NCBI GenBank assembly: GCA_014193115.1
Contig: BJHQ01000027.1
Coordinates: 1 to 37,234 of the forward strand
Direction of reading: 5' to 3'
DNA: 37,234 nucleotides
Source: Planctomycetota bacterium
GTDB lineage: Bacteria; Planctomycetota; UBA11346
Positions 1 to 7,572 of this stretch are shown one piece after another. The first letter of the stretch is position 1. The number at the start of each line of letters is the position of its first letter. The notes under the pieces were generated by a model. That model was not told the origin of the DNA. It was given only the letters and a program-made list of their open reading frames with translations, and searched no databases. The translations under genes and the position numbers were made by a program.

Positions 1-2
1 GA

Positions 3-127
3 ACGGACCTGGACCGTTGTCAAAAAAACGCCCGAGATCATCGGAAGCTGATCATCTTCGCCGATGAGTCGGGTCTCAGCGAGCGCCCGTCGATACGCTC
101 CACCTGGGGACGCAGGGGCGAGACGCC
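3..127 (+). pseudogene. IS630-family transposase, upstream fragment
   Basis: This open frame enters from the left edge and contains the first catalytic Asp of the IS630 DDE domain in the context FADESG at about 57-74, followed by the SIRSTWGRRG stretch typical of the family. The frame is cut at 127 by the IS4-like insertion. Codon phase at 126-127 matches that at 1582-1583, so the break is purely the insertion and not prior decay. The N-terminal helix-turn-helix part would lie left of the window. Confidence 0.8.
116..127. repeat. Target site duplication, left copy
   Basis: GGGCGAGACGCC is repeated exactly at 1572-1583 on the other side of the IS4-like element. Exact identity of the two copies suggests the insertion is recent. 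Confidence 0.85.
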
Positions 128-1571
128 AATGGCATTCACTTAGCCAGCGGCCTCCCATATGGGTGCTTCCGAGCACGCACTTCGCTGCGTCCTGGTCGTC
201 TTTTTGCGGCGTATCTTGCTAGATCGTCGATGTCATCGGCCATGGTTTCCATGAGTTTGTCGTGGGTGACGGTGCCTGCCATGATTTTGTAGAACCAATC
301 GGTGACGATGGTGAAGAGGTAGGTTCTTCGCACCTGTCGTCGGTTGGGATCGTTCCAGCGTTGAGGTCCGTACTTGCGTCGGATCGCCTGGTCGGCTGAT
401 GTTTGCGCGGCGGCGGCGATGGTGAGCCAGGTAAGGCAAGCATAGAGTTCCTGTTCGACCCGTTCGGCTGTGCGACTGCGAAAACGTTCCAGTTGATAGA
501 TGGCCTTCATTTCTCGGTTGAACGTTTCAATGCCCCAGCGTTGGGAGTAGAGTTCGATGATCTCGTTTAGCGGCGCTTTTTGTTCGTCGATCAGGGTGGT
601 GAGAATGACCATCTTTTCGCGGGACTGATGCTTGCCGGGTCGGCCGCGAGGAAAAGTACGGACGATGAGCCGAACTATGACGATGAGTGGTTCTTCGTCG
701 TAGCCGGGACGGCTGGGCAAAGTGATCTTGACGAGGCGATCTTTGCAGCGGTCCTTCAGAAGCCGATACACGCAGTCCCAACTGTTGGCTTCGGCGGTGG
801 TCATACGCAGAACCACCTGATTCCCCGAGGCAATGAGGTCGCGCAGAAGCGCCTTCCCCACATACCCACGATCAAGAATCAGCAGATTATCCTTGCCGAT
901 TTGCTCCAGCAACTGGCGCAGGCCCAGGTGCTCCGAAGCCCGATGACCGAGCACCGCCACGCCCATCGGCAATCGACTGAACAACTCGAAAGCGATCACC
1001 ACCAGTGCCTGCGGATAATGCGACAAATGGCCAGCCCCAACCTTCGGACGAGGGAACCGCATCAACGTGCTCGACTCATGCGGTGTGATGGCCCGCGTCC
1101 CATCCACTGCGACCGGGCGCAAACCGAAAACCCGATGTTCCGAGTCGCGAGCGAACAGAGGCCGAACGGCATCCACCACCGCTTGCCAGATCAACCGACA
1201 AGACTGCGCCGGCAACTTCCCGCGCGCCTGCGAAAAGGCACTCGCGGAAGGCCGCCGCAACCAACCCATCGACGCACCGAACAGCGATTCCATCTGCCGC
1301 ATCACCTCAAGATAGGACTGAGATTTCTTCACCGACGACAACGTCATCAGGCAAAGGAACATCGTCAGTGCATTGAAGACCCGATCGCGTTGGAAGAGGT
1401 TGGGGGTGGAGTCGCATGCAGATCGACAGGCGATCAAAGCATGAGAAAATCGAGATCGGCGCATGAGGCCCGACCCAATTTTTCTCAGGCAAAGTCAAGT
1501 ACTTTCTTGCGAAGTCCAAATGTACGTAAGTCACTGTTTCACATGGGTTTATGTGCTAACTGAACGCCATT
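128..1571 (-). mobile_element. Intact IS4-family (IS4-group) insertion sequence, 1444 bp
   Basis: The ends are defined by 17-bp imperfect terminal inverted repeats at 128-144 and 1555-1571 (15 of 17 match when one is reverse-complemented; both begin AATGGC and share TTCA-N-TTAGC). They are flanked by a perfect 12-bp direct repeat, GGGCGAGACGCC, at 116-127 and 1572-1583. An end beginning AATG and a target duplication of 11-13 bp are characteristic of the IS4 group. The single transposase gene fills nearly the whole element on the minus strand, and its stop codon lies inside the left inverted repeat. Confidence 0.9.
136..1464 (-). CDS. IS4-family DDE transposase
   Basis: This 442-residue protein catalyses cut-and-paste movement of the element that contains it. 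The DDE triad is visible as D121 (AVDGTRAI), D198 (LLILDRGYVG) and E313. E313 lies in the Y-(2)-R-(3)-E-(6)-K signature that defines the IS4 family: Y306, R309, E313, K320 in YSQRWGIETFNREMK. The N-terminal 100 residues are the usual DNA-binding part, and the C-terminal tail is strongly basic. Length is normal for the family and no internal stop or frameshift is seen, so the gene looks functional. The stop codon is inside the left terminal repeat. No separate promoter was identified. Confidence 0.9.
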   Translation of the reverse strand: MRRSRFSHALIACRSACDSTPNLFQRDRVFNALTMFLCLMTLSSVKKSQSYLEVMRQMESLFGASMGWLRRPSASAFSQARGKLPAQSCRLIWQAVVDAVRPLFARDSEHRVFGLRPVAVDGTRAITPHESSTLMRFPRPKVGAGHLSHYPQALVVIAFELFSRLPMGVAVLGHRASEHLGLRQLLEQIGKDNLLILDRGYVGKALLRDLIASGNQVVLRMTTAEANSWDCVYRLLKDRCKDRLVKITLPSRPGYDEEPLIVIVRLIVRTFPRGRPGKHQSREKMVILTTLIDEQKAPLNEIIELYSQRWGIETFNREMKAIYQLERFRSRTAERVEQELYACLTWLTIAAAAQTSADQAIRRKYGPQRWNDPNRRQVRRTYLFTIVTDWFYKIMAGTVTHDKLMETMADDIDDLARYAAKRRPGRSEVRARKHPYGRPLAK

Positions 1572-1583
1572 GGGCGAGACGCC
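1572..1583. repeat. Target site duplication, right copy
   Basis: Exact second copy of the 12-bp target sequence at 116-127; it overlaps the first codons of the downstream IS630 transposase fragment. Confidence 0.85.
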
Positions 1584-2043
1584 GGTCGTGGTGCATTCCC
1601 ATCGCTGGGCCAAGCGGTCCATGATGGCCGGCCTGATCTACCATTGGTCGGGCAAGCCCACGAAACTCACCTTCGAGATCATCGAGAAGGCCTACCGCCT
1701 GCCCGACATCCTTCGCTGGTGCCGGCGATTGGTCCGAGTGCTGGCCGGAAAGAAGGCGATCCTGATCTGGGACCGCCTCCAAGCCCATCGGAGCAAAGTT
1801 GTAAAGGCCGTCCTGGCCGCCCATGGCATCGAGGTTGTCCTGCTCCCCGGGTACGCACCTCAGCTCAACCCAACCGAATGGCTCTGGGCCAATCTCAAAG
1901 GCAGCGAACTCGCCAACTTCTGCGCCGACGACATCACCGATGCCGAGACCGAGGCCAGGCGTGGAGCCAAGCGCATCCGCCGGCGACTATCCCTTCTGGA
2001 TGGCTTTCTGACTGGGGCCGGGCTGTCCTTTGGGTCAATATGA
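1572..2043 (+). pseudogene. IS630-family transposase, downstream fragment
   Basis: This is the C-terminal half of the same transposase. It carries the second catalytic Asp in ILIWDRLQAH and the final Glu in the family signature LPGYAPQLNPTEWLW. The first twelve bases (1572-1583) are the duplicated target site of the IS4-like element. The TTG at 1570 would let this part be read as a 157-residue frame, but without the first catalytic Asp it could not be an active transposase. It ends with TGA at 2041-2043, about 22 bases before the inferred right end of the element. Confidence 0.8.
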
Positions 2044-2065
2044 CAACCTATATATGAAAGCTCAG

Positions 2066-2948
2066 TAAAAACCGGATTATTCACTGACTTCGATCGGCCG
2101 AACGCCGCAACGGAGGTTCGGGCCGCACGGAGTGCGGCACTCCGAGTCGGCTACTCCGAGTCGGCTCAGCGCCGGGCGCGAAAGAACGCTTTGAGCAGGG
2201 CGTCAAGCCCGGAGCGCCGCACTCTGTGCGGCTGATTGAGAAAAACCGATCTAAAAACCGGATGATTCACTGACTTCGATCGGCCGAACGCCGCAACGGA
2301 GGTTCGGGTCGCACGGAGTGCGGCGCTTCGAGTCGGCTACTCCGAGTCGGCTCAGCGCCGGGCGCGAAAGAACGCTTTGAGCAGGGCGTCAAGCCCGGAG
2401 CGCCGCACTCTGTGCGGCTGATTGAGAAAAACCGATCTAAAAACCGGATTATTCACTGACTTCGATCGGCCGAACGCCGCAACGGAGGTTCGGGCCGCAC
2501 GGAGTGCGGCGCTCCGAGTCGGCTACTCCGAGTCGGCTCAGCGCCGCGCGCGAAAGAACGCTTTGAGCAGGGCGTCAAGCCCGGAGCGCCGCACTCGGTG
2601 CGGCTGATCGAGAAAAAACCGATCTAAAAACCGGATTATTCACCGACCGCGATCGGCCGAACGCCGCAACGGAGGTTCGGGCCGCACGGAGTGCGGCGCT
2701 CCGAGTCGGCTACTCCGCGTCGGCTCAGCGCCGGGCTCGAAAATGAGCCTTGAGCAGGGCGTCAAGCCCGGAGCGCCGCACTCTGTGCGGCTGATTGAGA
2801 AAAAACCGATCTAAAAACCGGATGATTCGCTGACTTCGATCGGCCGAACGCCGCAACGGAGGTTCGGGTCGCACGGAGTGCGGCGCTCCGAGTCGGCTAC
2901 TCCGAGTCGGCTCAGCGCCGGGCGCGAAAGAACGCTTTGAGCAGGGCG
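2066..2948. repeat. Tandem array of a 186/187-bp unit ending in the tadA 3' end
   Basis: Five head-to-tail copies start at the TA of TAAAAACCGG at 2066, 2252, 2438, 2625 and 2812, with spacings of 186, 186, 187 and 187. The fifth is partial and ends at about 2948, where it runs into unique tadA sequence. Bases 2912-2948 of the last copy are the final codons and stop of tadA, so each upstream unit carries a detached copy of about 37 bp of tadA coding sequence. Each unit also has two GC hairpins of the type GCCGCAC-N3-GTGCGGC, one with loop TCT or similar and one with loop GGA, and an internal 14-bp direct repeat (CTCCGAGTCGGCTA-like). Copy 4 is the most diverged. The left boundary is masked by the IS630 element. 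Confidence 0.9.
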
Positions 2949-3385
2949 GCCGATTCGTCGGCGAGCACTCCGCCGGTGGCGGTCAGTGCGTGGTTGAATC
3001 CTGGCGGAGCGCGCAGGTCGACGACGCTGCCGCAGGCTCCGAACTTCGGTTCGCTGGCGGCGAAGACGATCCGGTCGATCCGGGCGTGCAGCGCTGCGCC
3101 GAGGCACATCGGGCAGGGTTCCAGGGTGACCACCAGGACGCAGCCGGCCAGGCGCCGGGCCGCGCGCAGCCCATGACCGGGGAGCGCGGCGCAGGCGGCG
3201 CGGATCGCCAGCATTTCCGCATGGGCGGTCGGGTCGCCGAGTGTTTCCACGGCGTTCCGCCCCCGGGCAAGGATCACGCCGTCGCTGACGACCAACGCGC
3301 CGACCGGGACTTCTCCGGCGGAAGCGGCAGCACCGGCCTCGGCCAGGGCTTCACGCATCCAGTCTTCGTCGGTGTCCATGGTCAA
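2912..3385 (-). CDS. tadA: tRNA-specific adenosine deaminase TadA
   Basis: TadA converts adenosine to inosine at the wobble position (A34) of tRNA-Arg(ACG). The 157-residue protein shows the zinc-dependent deaminase signature: H55-A-E57 (zinc ligand and proton shuttle) and P90-C91-P-M-C94 with the two cysteine ligands, preceded by the VPVGALVV strand found in the family. Length is normal. The first ATG is followed two codons later by a second (MTM), so the start could be 3379. The last twelve codons and the stop lie inside the terminal copy of the 186-bp repeat array, so the C-terminal residues (ALLKAFFRARR) are copied four more times downstream without the rest of the gene. It lies downstream of the STAS protein gene on the same strand, with an 80-bp gap. 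Confidence 0.95.
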   Translation of the reverse strand: MTMDTDEDWMREALAEAGAAASAGEVPVGALVVSDGVILARGRNAVETLGDPTAHAEMLAIRAACAALPGHGLRAARRLAGCVLVVTLEPCPMCLGAALHARIDRIVFAASEPKFGACGSVVDLRAPPGFNHALTATGGVLADESAALLKAFFRARR

Positions 3386-3465
3386 CGATTCTCGGGCGCG
3401 ACGATTTAGCCACCGTCAGCTCGTTCGCGGTCTCAGGGTCGGACCGCAGCTTCAGCGCCCGCGGT

Positions 3466-4368
3466 TCAGTGCGACCGCTTGGTCAGAGCCAGCAGCCATC
3501 CGCGATTGGGCAGCAGGACGTATTTGACCTCGTCGAGGATGCCTTCGAGGGCTTTCAGGGCCGGGTCGTCCTTGGCGATGTTGAGGGCGGCGCCATGGGC
3601 GACGAAGCCGACCTGGATCTTGTCGGGATCGCCGACCAGCAGCACGGTGCAGGTTTCGCCGCCCTGGGCGGCGTGCTTGCGGACCAGCGTCGTGGCGTCC
3701 TCGATGCCACGCTTGGCGGCCTGGGCGGTGGGCAGGGGCAGGCGGGCCAGGGTGGCCAGGGATTGGGCCAGGGCCGACACCGCCGGTCCGAAATCCAGGT
3801 CGCAGTGGACCTTCATCTCGGCCATTCGCACCTTGCTCATCTCATAGAACTCGATGCCGCCCTCGGCGGTGACATTGAAATAGTCGCCGCTGCGCGGGTC
3901 CTTGAACCGGCCGGGCTGGCTGGCGTTCAGCCCCATGCCGGTGACCGGATGCTTGAATTGCAGTGGGAACTTGACGGTCGGGGCGGCTTTCGCCTCGGCT
4001 GCCTTGGCTTTGCCGAAGCTGGCGACGGCGGCCTCGATGGTCTCGTGGGTCTCGAACAGGGCGAGCAGGCCGAGCATCTCGAACAGGGCGATGACCTTGG
4101 CCGGAACACCCACCAGTTTGATGTCGCCGCCTTTTTCGCGGAACGAGTCGACGCATTTGACGATGGTGCCGAGGCCGGTCGAGTTGATGTATTTGACGTT
4201 GGTCAGCACCAGCATCGCGTTGCGCGTGCCGGCATTCAGGATGTCGCTGAGCCGCCCCTCGAAGGTCTGGTTGGTGGTGGCGTCGATGGAGCCGGTGAGG
4301 AAGACGGCCTTGGCCTCTTCGCCACTCGGCAGCTTCACGGTCTTGATGTCGAAGTTCAGGACCGCCAT
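3466..4368 (-). CDS. STAS domain protein with degenerate zinc ribbon and RsbW-like ATPase-like domain
   Basis: The start at 4368 (MAVLNFDI) is chosen over an upstream ATG at 4440 because GGGAG lies just before it and homology-like sequence begins there; this gives 300 residues. Residues 1-115 form a STAS domain of the anti-sigma-factor-antagonist type, with the phosphorylation-site loop YINSTGLGTIV (S63/T64). Residues 138-168 follow the plan of a CPxC...PGR..CPxC zinc ribbon, but the four cysteines are H140, T143, D157 and S160. Residues 180-300 resemble a HATPase_c_2/RsbW fold (AKRGIEDATTL, then HGAALN, then a final DEVKYV...GWLLAL), but the N-box Asn and the DxGxG box are not intact. A role in partner-switching regulation is inferred; ATP binding and kinase activity look unlikely. 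Confidence 0.7.
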   Translation of the reverse strand: MAVLNFDIKTVKLPSGEEAKAVFLTGSIDATTNQTFEGRLSDILNAGTRNAMLVLTNVKYINSTGLGTIVKCVDSFREKGGDIKLVGVPAKVIALFEMLGLLALFETHETIEAAVASFGKAKAAEAKAAPTVKFPLQFKHPVTGMGLNASQPGRFKDPRSGDYFNVTAEGGIEFYEMSKVRMAEMKVHCDLDFGPAVSALAQSLATLARLPLPTAQAAKRGIEDATTLVRKHAAQGGETCTVLLVGDPDKIQVGFVAHGAALNIAKDDPALKALEGILDEVKYVLLPNRGWLLALTKRSH

Positions 4369-4393
4369 GGGTCGCTCCCGCGTCGGGTGATGT

Positions 4394-4414
4394 GGCAGCC
4401 GGGTCTCGGCTGCC
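4394..4414. promoter_or_regulatory. Hairpin in the leader of the STAS gene, divergent intergenic region
   Basis: GGCAGCC at 4394-4400 pairs perfectly with GGCTGCC at 4408-4414 around a 7-base loop. It lies 26 bp upstream of the STAS start in the 264-bp space shared with the divergently transcribed gene at 4633. A second dyad, GCACTG...CAGTGC, follows at about 4430-4460. A regulatory role is a guess; no clear promoter boxes were recognised in 4369-4632. Confidence 0.3.
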
Positions 4415-4632
4415 GGGCACGAGCGTGCAGCACTGAGCATTCGGCGCAGCCCGGCAGTGCAACACTGGACAGGCGCAGCTGTCCCGAGTGTGATACGGAA
4501 GGTTGAAATCCCCGTGCTGCCGCCGACTTCCGGGAGCCTACCGGTGTGGCGAAGGGCATGCTTTCACCGCGGCGCGGGCAACCATGCTCCGCACACCCCG
4601 CACGGAGGACGTGCCGCACGCACGGAGATCGC

Positions 4633-6273
4633 ATGGGCTTCTTCGACTTCCTCTTCGGCAAGAAGAAGGCCACGCCCCAGGCTCCGGTCGCGCCGGCTGG
4701 CGATACCCAAGCGTCGCGGCGCAGCCGACGGGCGATCCCGGCCGGCGGCAAACCCGCGTCCCGTCCGGCCGAGGCCGCTGCTCCGGCTTCGGCAGCGATT
4801 CAGCGGCCCAGCACTGCCCCGGTGGCCAAGCCCGATGGCGGCTTGGTCTTGGCGACCCCGACTGCGACCGAACGGCTGCGCGGCGATGTCCCGATCGCTG
4901 GCAGCAAACCACCGCAATTCGGCGGCAGCCTGGTCGATCAGCGGCGTGGCGTCTGCCGCACCGGCGATCCGGCAATGCTCGATTTCCTGACCAAAGAGAG
5001 CGGCAGCCGGCCCCCCTTGCTCAATGCCGAGCAGACGGCGCAGGTCAAAGTCACGGCGGATCAGCAAGAGATCGCCGTCGACATGGCGGCGGTGCGTCTC
5101 GGCTTCATCACCGAAGACCAGCTGGTCAACGCTTTGACCCAGGAATGCTGGGTGCCCCACTTGAAAGTTGACAAGTACGAGATCCGGAAGAAGGCCCTGG
5201 ATACCGTGGATAAGGACGACGCAGTCTATTACGGCGTCTTCCCGGTCGATAAGCTGGGCAGCCTGCTGACGTTGGCGATGGCCAATCCCCTCGATGCCGC
5301 GACCATCGATGCTCTGGCCGCCAAGACCGGTCTGGACATCAAAAAGGTTGTGGCGACCCGGGCCGAGATCGGCCAAGGCATCGATAAGTATTACGGCGGC
5401 AAGGTCCAGGCGAAGGACACCAGCATCTCGTTCACCCAGGATATCGAGCCGAAATCGGTGACGGCGATGATGGCCAAGGTCAGCACGACCAGCGGCCCTC
5501 ACGGCATCGTCCCGTCAACGCCTGCTCCTGCCCCGGCTCCGGCTCCGGTGACGTCGCGTACCACCTCGCAGCGCATCGAAGCCGACATCACTCCGGAAAT
5601 CCAGGACATCGACGATCTGCTCGCTGGCGACGAGACCATCGCTCCGGCGATCATCGAGCCGATCAGCCTGAAAGCCGAGGAGTTCGAAGAGGTCGGCATC
5701 AGCCCGCCGACCACGTCCCGGGTTGCAGCCAGCGCGGAGGCACCCGCAGCCGTTGCCGAACAGCCCTATGAGCCGTTTGATCTGGAAGACACCGGCAAGA
5801 TCGCGCCAGTGCCCCGGCCGCGGCTCGGAGCCGACACTGAGTTTGCCGAAGACGCCGCCACGCCGGTCGGCGGCGGCGCCTTGGAGCGCCCGGCAGGCGC
5901 GGCTCCGATCGCTCCGGAATTCAGCCCGCCATCGGCCACCCCGCCAGCCGCCCCGGCCAAGGCTGCCCCTGCACCGCGCCCGGCAGCGCCATCGGCTGCG
6001 TCGCCGACCACCGGACCGCGTCGCGCCGCCGGTCCAGCCACCGGGCGGGTCGTGTCGGCCGATGCGAAGGCACCGACGGTCAGCGGTTCGGTCCACCTCG
6101 TGCCGGTGACCGAAGCCGAGTTCCAGCATGCCATCAGCCACGGCCGCAGCCATCTGTTCGACAAGTGGATCGGACTCCAGACCCGCAACCGCATCATCAA
6201 TGCGGTGCCGGTCGAACGCGACCTGGAACCGGTGCTGGCCGAGCTGTTCCGCCATCCGGCCAAGGCCGCCTGA
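4633..6273 (+). CDS. Protein with a type II secretion/pilus ATPase N-terminal-like (MshEN/GspE_N) domain
   Basis: The start is taken at 4633 (MGFFDFLFGKKK), with CGGAG shortly upstream, rather than a poorly coding ATG at 4546; this gives 546 residues. After an Ala/Pro-rich segment, about residues 125-235 match the N-terminal domain of GspE/PilB-type ATPases: RLGFITEDQLVNALTQE, then a YYGVFPV stretch and TLAMANPLDAATIDAL. No Walker A, Walker B or other ATPase motor follows. Instead there is a long Pro/Ala-rich linker (about 285-480) and a conserved-looking end (about 485-546, HLVPVTEAEFQHAI). It probably acts as an adaptor or regulator in pilus or secretion systems, or as a stand-alone sensor. 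The cyclic-di-GMP motif is not complete. The gene is divergent from the STAS gene and 126 bp upstream of tgt. Confidence 0.65.
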   Translation: MGFFDFLFGKKKATPQAPVAPAGDTQASRRSRRAIPAGGKPASRPAEAAAPASAAIQRPSTAPVAKPDGGLVLATPTATERLRGDVPIAGSKPPQFGGSLVDQRRGVCRTGDPAMLDFLTKESGSRPPLLNAEQTAQVKVTADQQEIAVDMAAVRLGFITEDQLVNALTQECWVPHLKVDKYEIRKKALDTVDKDDAVYYGVFPVDKLGSLLTLAMANPLDAATIDALAAKTGLDIKKVVATRAEIGQGIDKYYGGKVQAKDTSISFTQDIEPKSVTAMMAKVSTTSGPHGIVPSTPAPAPAPAPVTSRTTSQRIEADITPEIQDIDDLLAGDETIAPAIIEPISLKAEEFEEVGISPPTTSRVAASAEAPAAVAEQPYEPFDLEDTGKIAPVPRPRLGADTEFAEDAATPVGGGALERPAGAAPIAPEFSPPSATPPAAPAKAAPAPRPAAPSAASPTTGPRRAAGPATGRVVSADAKAPTVSGSVHLVPVTEAEFQHAISHGRSHLFDKWIGLQTRNRIINAVPVERDLEPVLAELFRHPAKAA

Positions 6274-6399
6274 GCAACGGCAAACAGCGCGGCAGCGGCA
6301 GTCAGCGCGCCAGCTTGACGACTGGGCAGCCAGCTGGTTGCTGACCGACCGAATGGACCGTCTGCGACCGAGCGCTCCCCAATCCCGGCGAGACCTGCC

Positions 6400-7521
6400 A
6401 TGAACCGTGGCACCGTGCTCGGATTTTCGCTGCTCGCCACCAGCGGTAACGCCCGGCGCGGCCGGTTCACCACCGCCCACGGCGTGGTCGATACCCCGGC
6501 CTTCATGCCGGTGGGCACCCAGGGCGCTGTGAAATGCGTAATGCCCGGGCAGGTCGCCGACACCGGCGCCCAGGTCGTGCTCGCCAACACCTATCACCTC
6601 GGCACCGCCGAGCGCACCCAGTTGGTCGAGCGCCTCGGCGGGCTGCACGCGATGATGCGCTGGGAGCGCACGATCCTCACTGATTCCGGCGGATTCCAGG
6701 TGTTTTCCCTGCCTGATCGGCAGATCGACGAACAGGGCGTGACCTTCCGCTTCACCGATGGCGAGGATCCGGTGACCTTGTCGCCGGAATCGGCAATGGA
6801 CATCCAGCGCCGCCTGGGCGCCGACATCGTCATGGCCTTCGACGAGTGCATCGACCACGCCGCCGAAAAGGCCTATGTCGCGGCGTCCACCGCTCGCACC
6901 CTGCGCTGGCTGCGGCGCTGCGCCGATGCGCCGTTGCAACCCCATCAGCACCTGTTCGGCATCGTCCAAGGCGGCATGCACCTCGACCTGCGCGCCCAGG
7001 CTGTGCGCGATCTTGCCCAGCTTGATCTGCCCGGCTACGCCATCGGCGGAGTCTCGGTCGGTGAAGGCCACGCCGCGATGAAACGCGTGGTCGATCACAC
7101 CGCGCCGCTCCTGCCCGCCGACCGCCCGCGGTATCTGATGGGCGTCGGCCTGCCCGAGGATCTGGTAGCTTCGGTGGCTGCTGGCATGGACATCCACGAT
7201 TGCGTCATCCCCACCCGCTACGCCCGGGAAGGCACCGCCTTCACCTGGGATGGGAAAATGCGCATCAAAGACAAGAAATACCGCAAGGATCGCTACGTCA
7301 TCGACACCGCCTGCCGCTGCCCGAGCTGCGCCGGCGGCTTCAGCCGGGCCTATCTGCGGCATCTGTTCTTTGCCGGAGAAACCCTGGCCGAAACCCTGGT
7401 GACGCTTCATAACCTGCATTTTTACCAGGACCTGATGCGGGCAATGCGCGAAGCCATCGAGGCCGACCGTTTCACTGCCTGGGTCGAAGGCTTCCACCGC
7501 CGGCTGACCCGCGACGATTGA
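6400..7521 (+). CDS. tgt: Queuine tRNA-ribosyltransferase (tRNA-guanine transglycosylase)
   Basis: This enzyme swaps the wobble guanine (G34) of tRNAs with GUN anticodons for the queuosine precursor preQ1. The 373-residue protein has the conserved TDSGGFQVFSL loop with the general-base Asp, the substrate-binding MAFDEC region, the nucleophilic Asp in IHDCVIPTRYAREG followed by AFTWDG, and a C-terminal zinc site of the form C-x-C-x2-C-x(25-26)-H (CRCPSC ... LHNLHFY). Length and order are normal for the bacterial TIM-barrel family. The ATG at 6400 fits the usual N-terminus; the ribosome binding site is weak. No other queuosine-pathway gene is in the window. The gene is about 50 bp upstream of a small secreted-protein gene. 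Confidence 0.96.
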   Translation: MNRGTVLGFSLLATSGNARRGRFTTAHGVVDTPAFMPVGTQGAVKCVMPGQVADTGAQVVLANTYHLGTAERTQLVERLGGLHAMMRWERTILTDSGGFQVFSLPDRQIDEQGVTFRFTDGEDPVTLSPESAMDIQRRLGADIVMAFDECIDHAAEKAYVAASTARTLRWLRRCADAPLQPHQHLFGIVQGGMHLDLRAQAVRDLAQLDLPGYAIGGVSVGEGHAAMKRVVDHTAPLLPADRPRYLMGVGLPEDLVASVAAGMDIHDCVIPTRYAREGTAFTWDGKMRIKDKKYRKDRYVIDTACRCPSCAGGFSRAYLRHLFFAGETLAETLVTLHNLHFYQDLMRAMREAIEADRFTAWVEGFHRRLTRDD

Positions 7522-7572
7522 CCTACCGCAGATCTCGCTGGGATTCACGATCCGGAGCGCGTACTGCCGCCC

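Larger units (their letters stand above)
1..2065 (+). mobile_element. IS630-family insertion sequence, right part, split by a second IS
   Basis: The plus strand carries two pieces of an IS630-type DDE transposase, 3-127 and 1584-2043, which join in frame if the intervening IS4-like element and one copy of its target duplication are removed. The left end lies outside the window. The right end is placed just before the TA at 2066-2067, because the repeat array that follows continues from that TA exactly as its other copies do, and IS630 elements insert at TA. The right terminal inverted repeat cannot be checked without the left end. The element should be immobile on its own because the transposase is interrupted. 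Confidence 0.75.

Noticed and set aside
580..1563. Long plus-strand frame across the IS4 transposase
   Set aside because: It is antisense to a transposase with a complete DDE/YREK signature, and its translation is Arg/Gln/His-rich with no motif.
2422..2607. 61-residue frame inside the tandem repeat
   Set aside because: It is just one 186-bp unit, whose length happens to keep phase; it is Arg/Ala/Ser-rich, with no ribosome site and no conservation beyond the repeat itself.
2066..2948. CRISPR array
   Set aside because: Units are 186/187 bp with no short repeats or unique spacers, and no cas genes are present.
3469..4506. 345-residue plus-strand frame
   Set aside because: It is antisense to the STAS protein; the Gly/Asp/Leu-biased translation is typical of a high-GC3 shadow.
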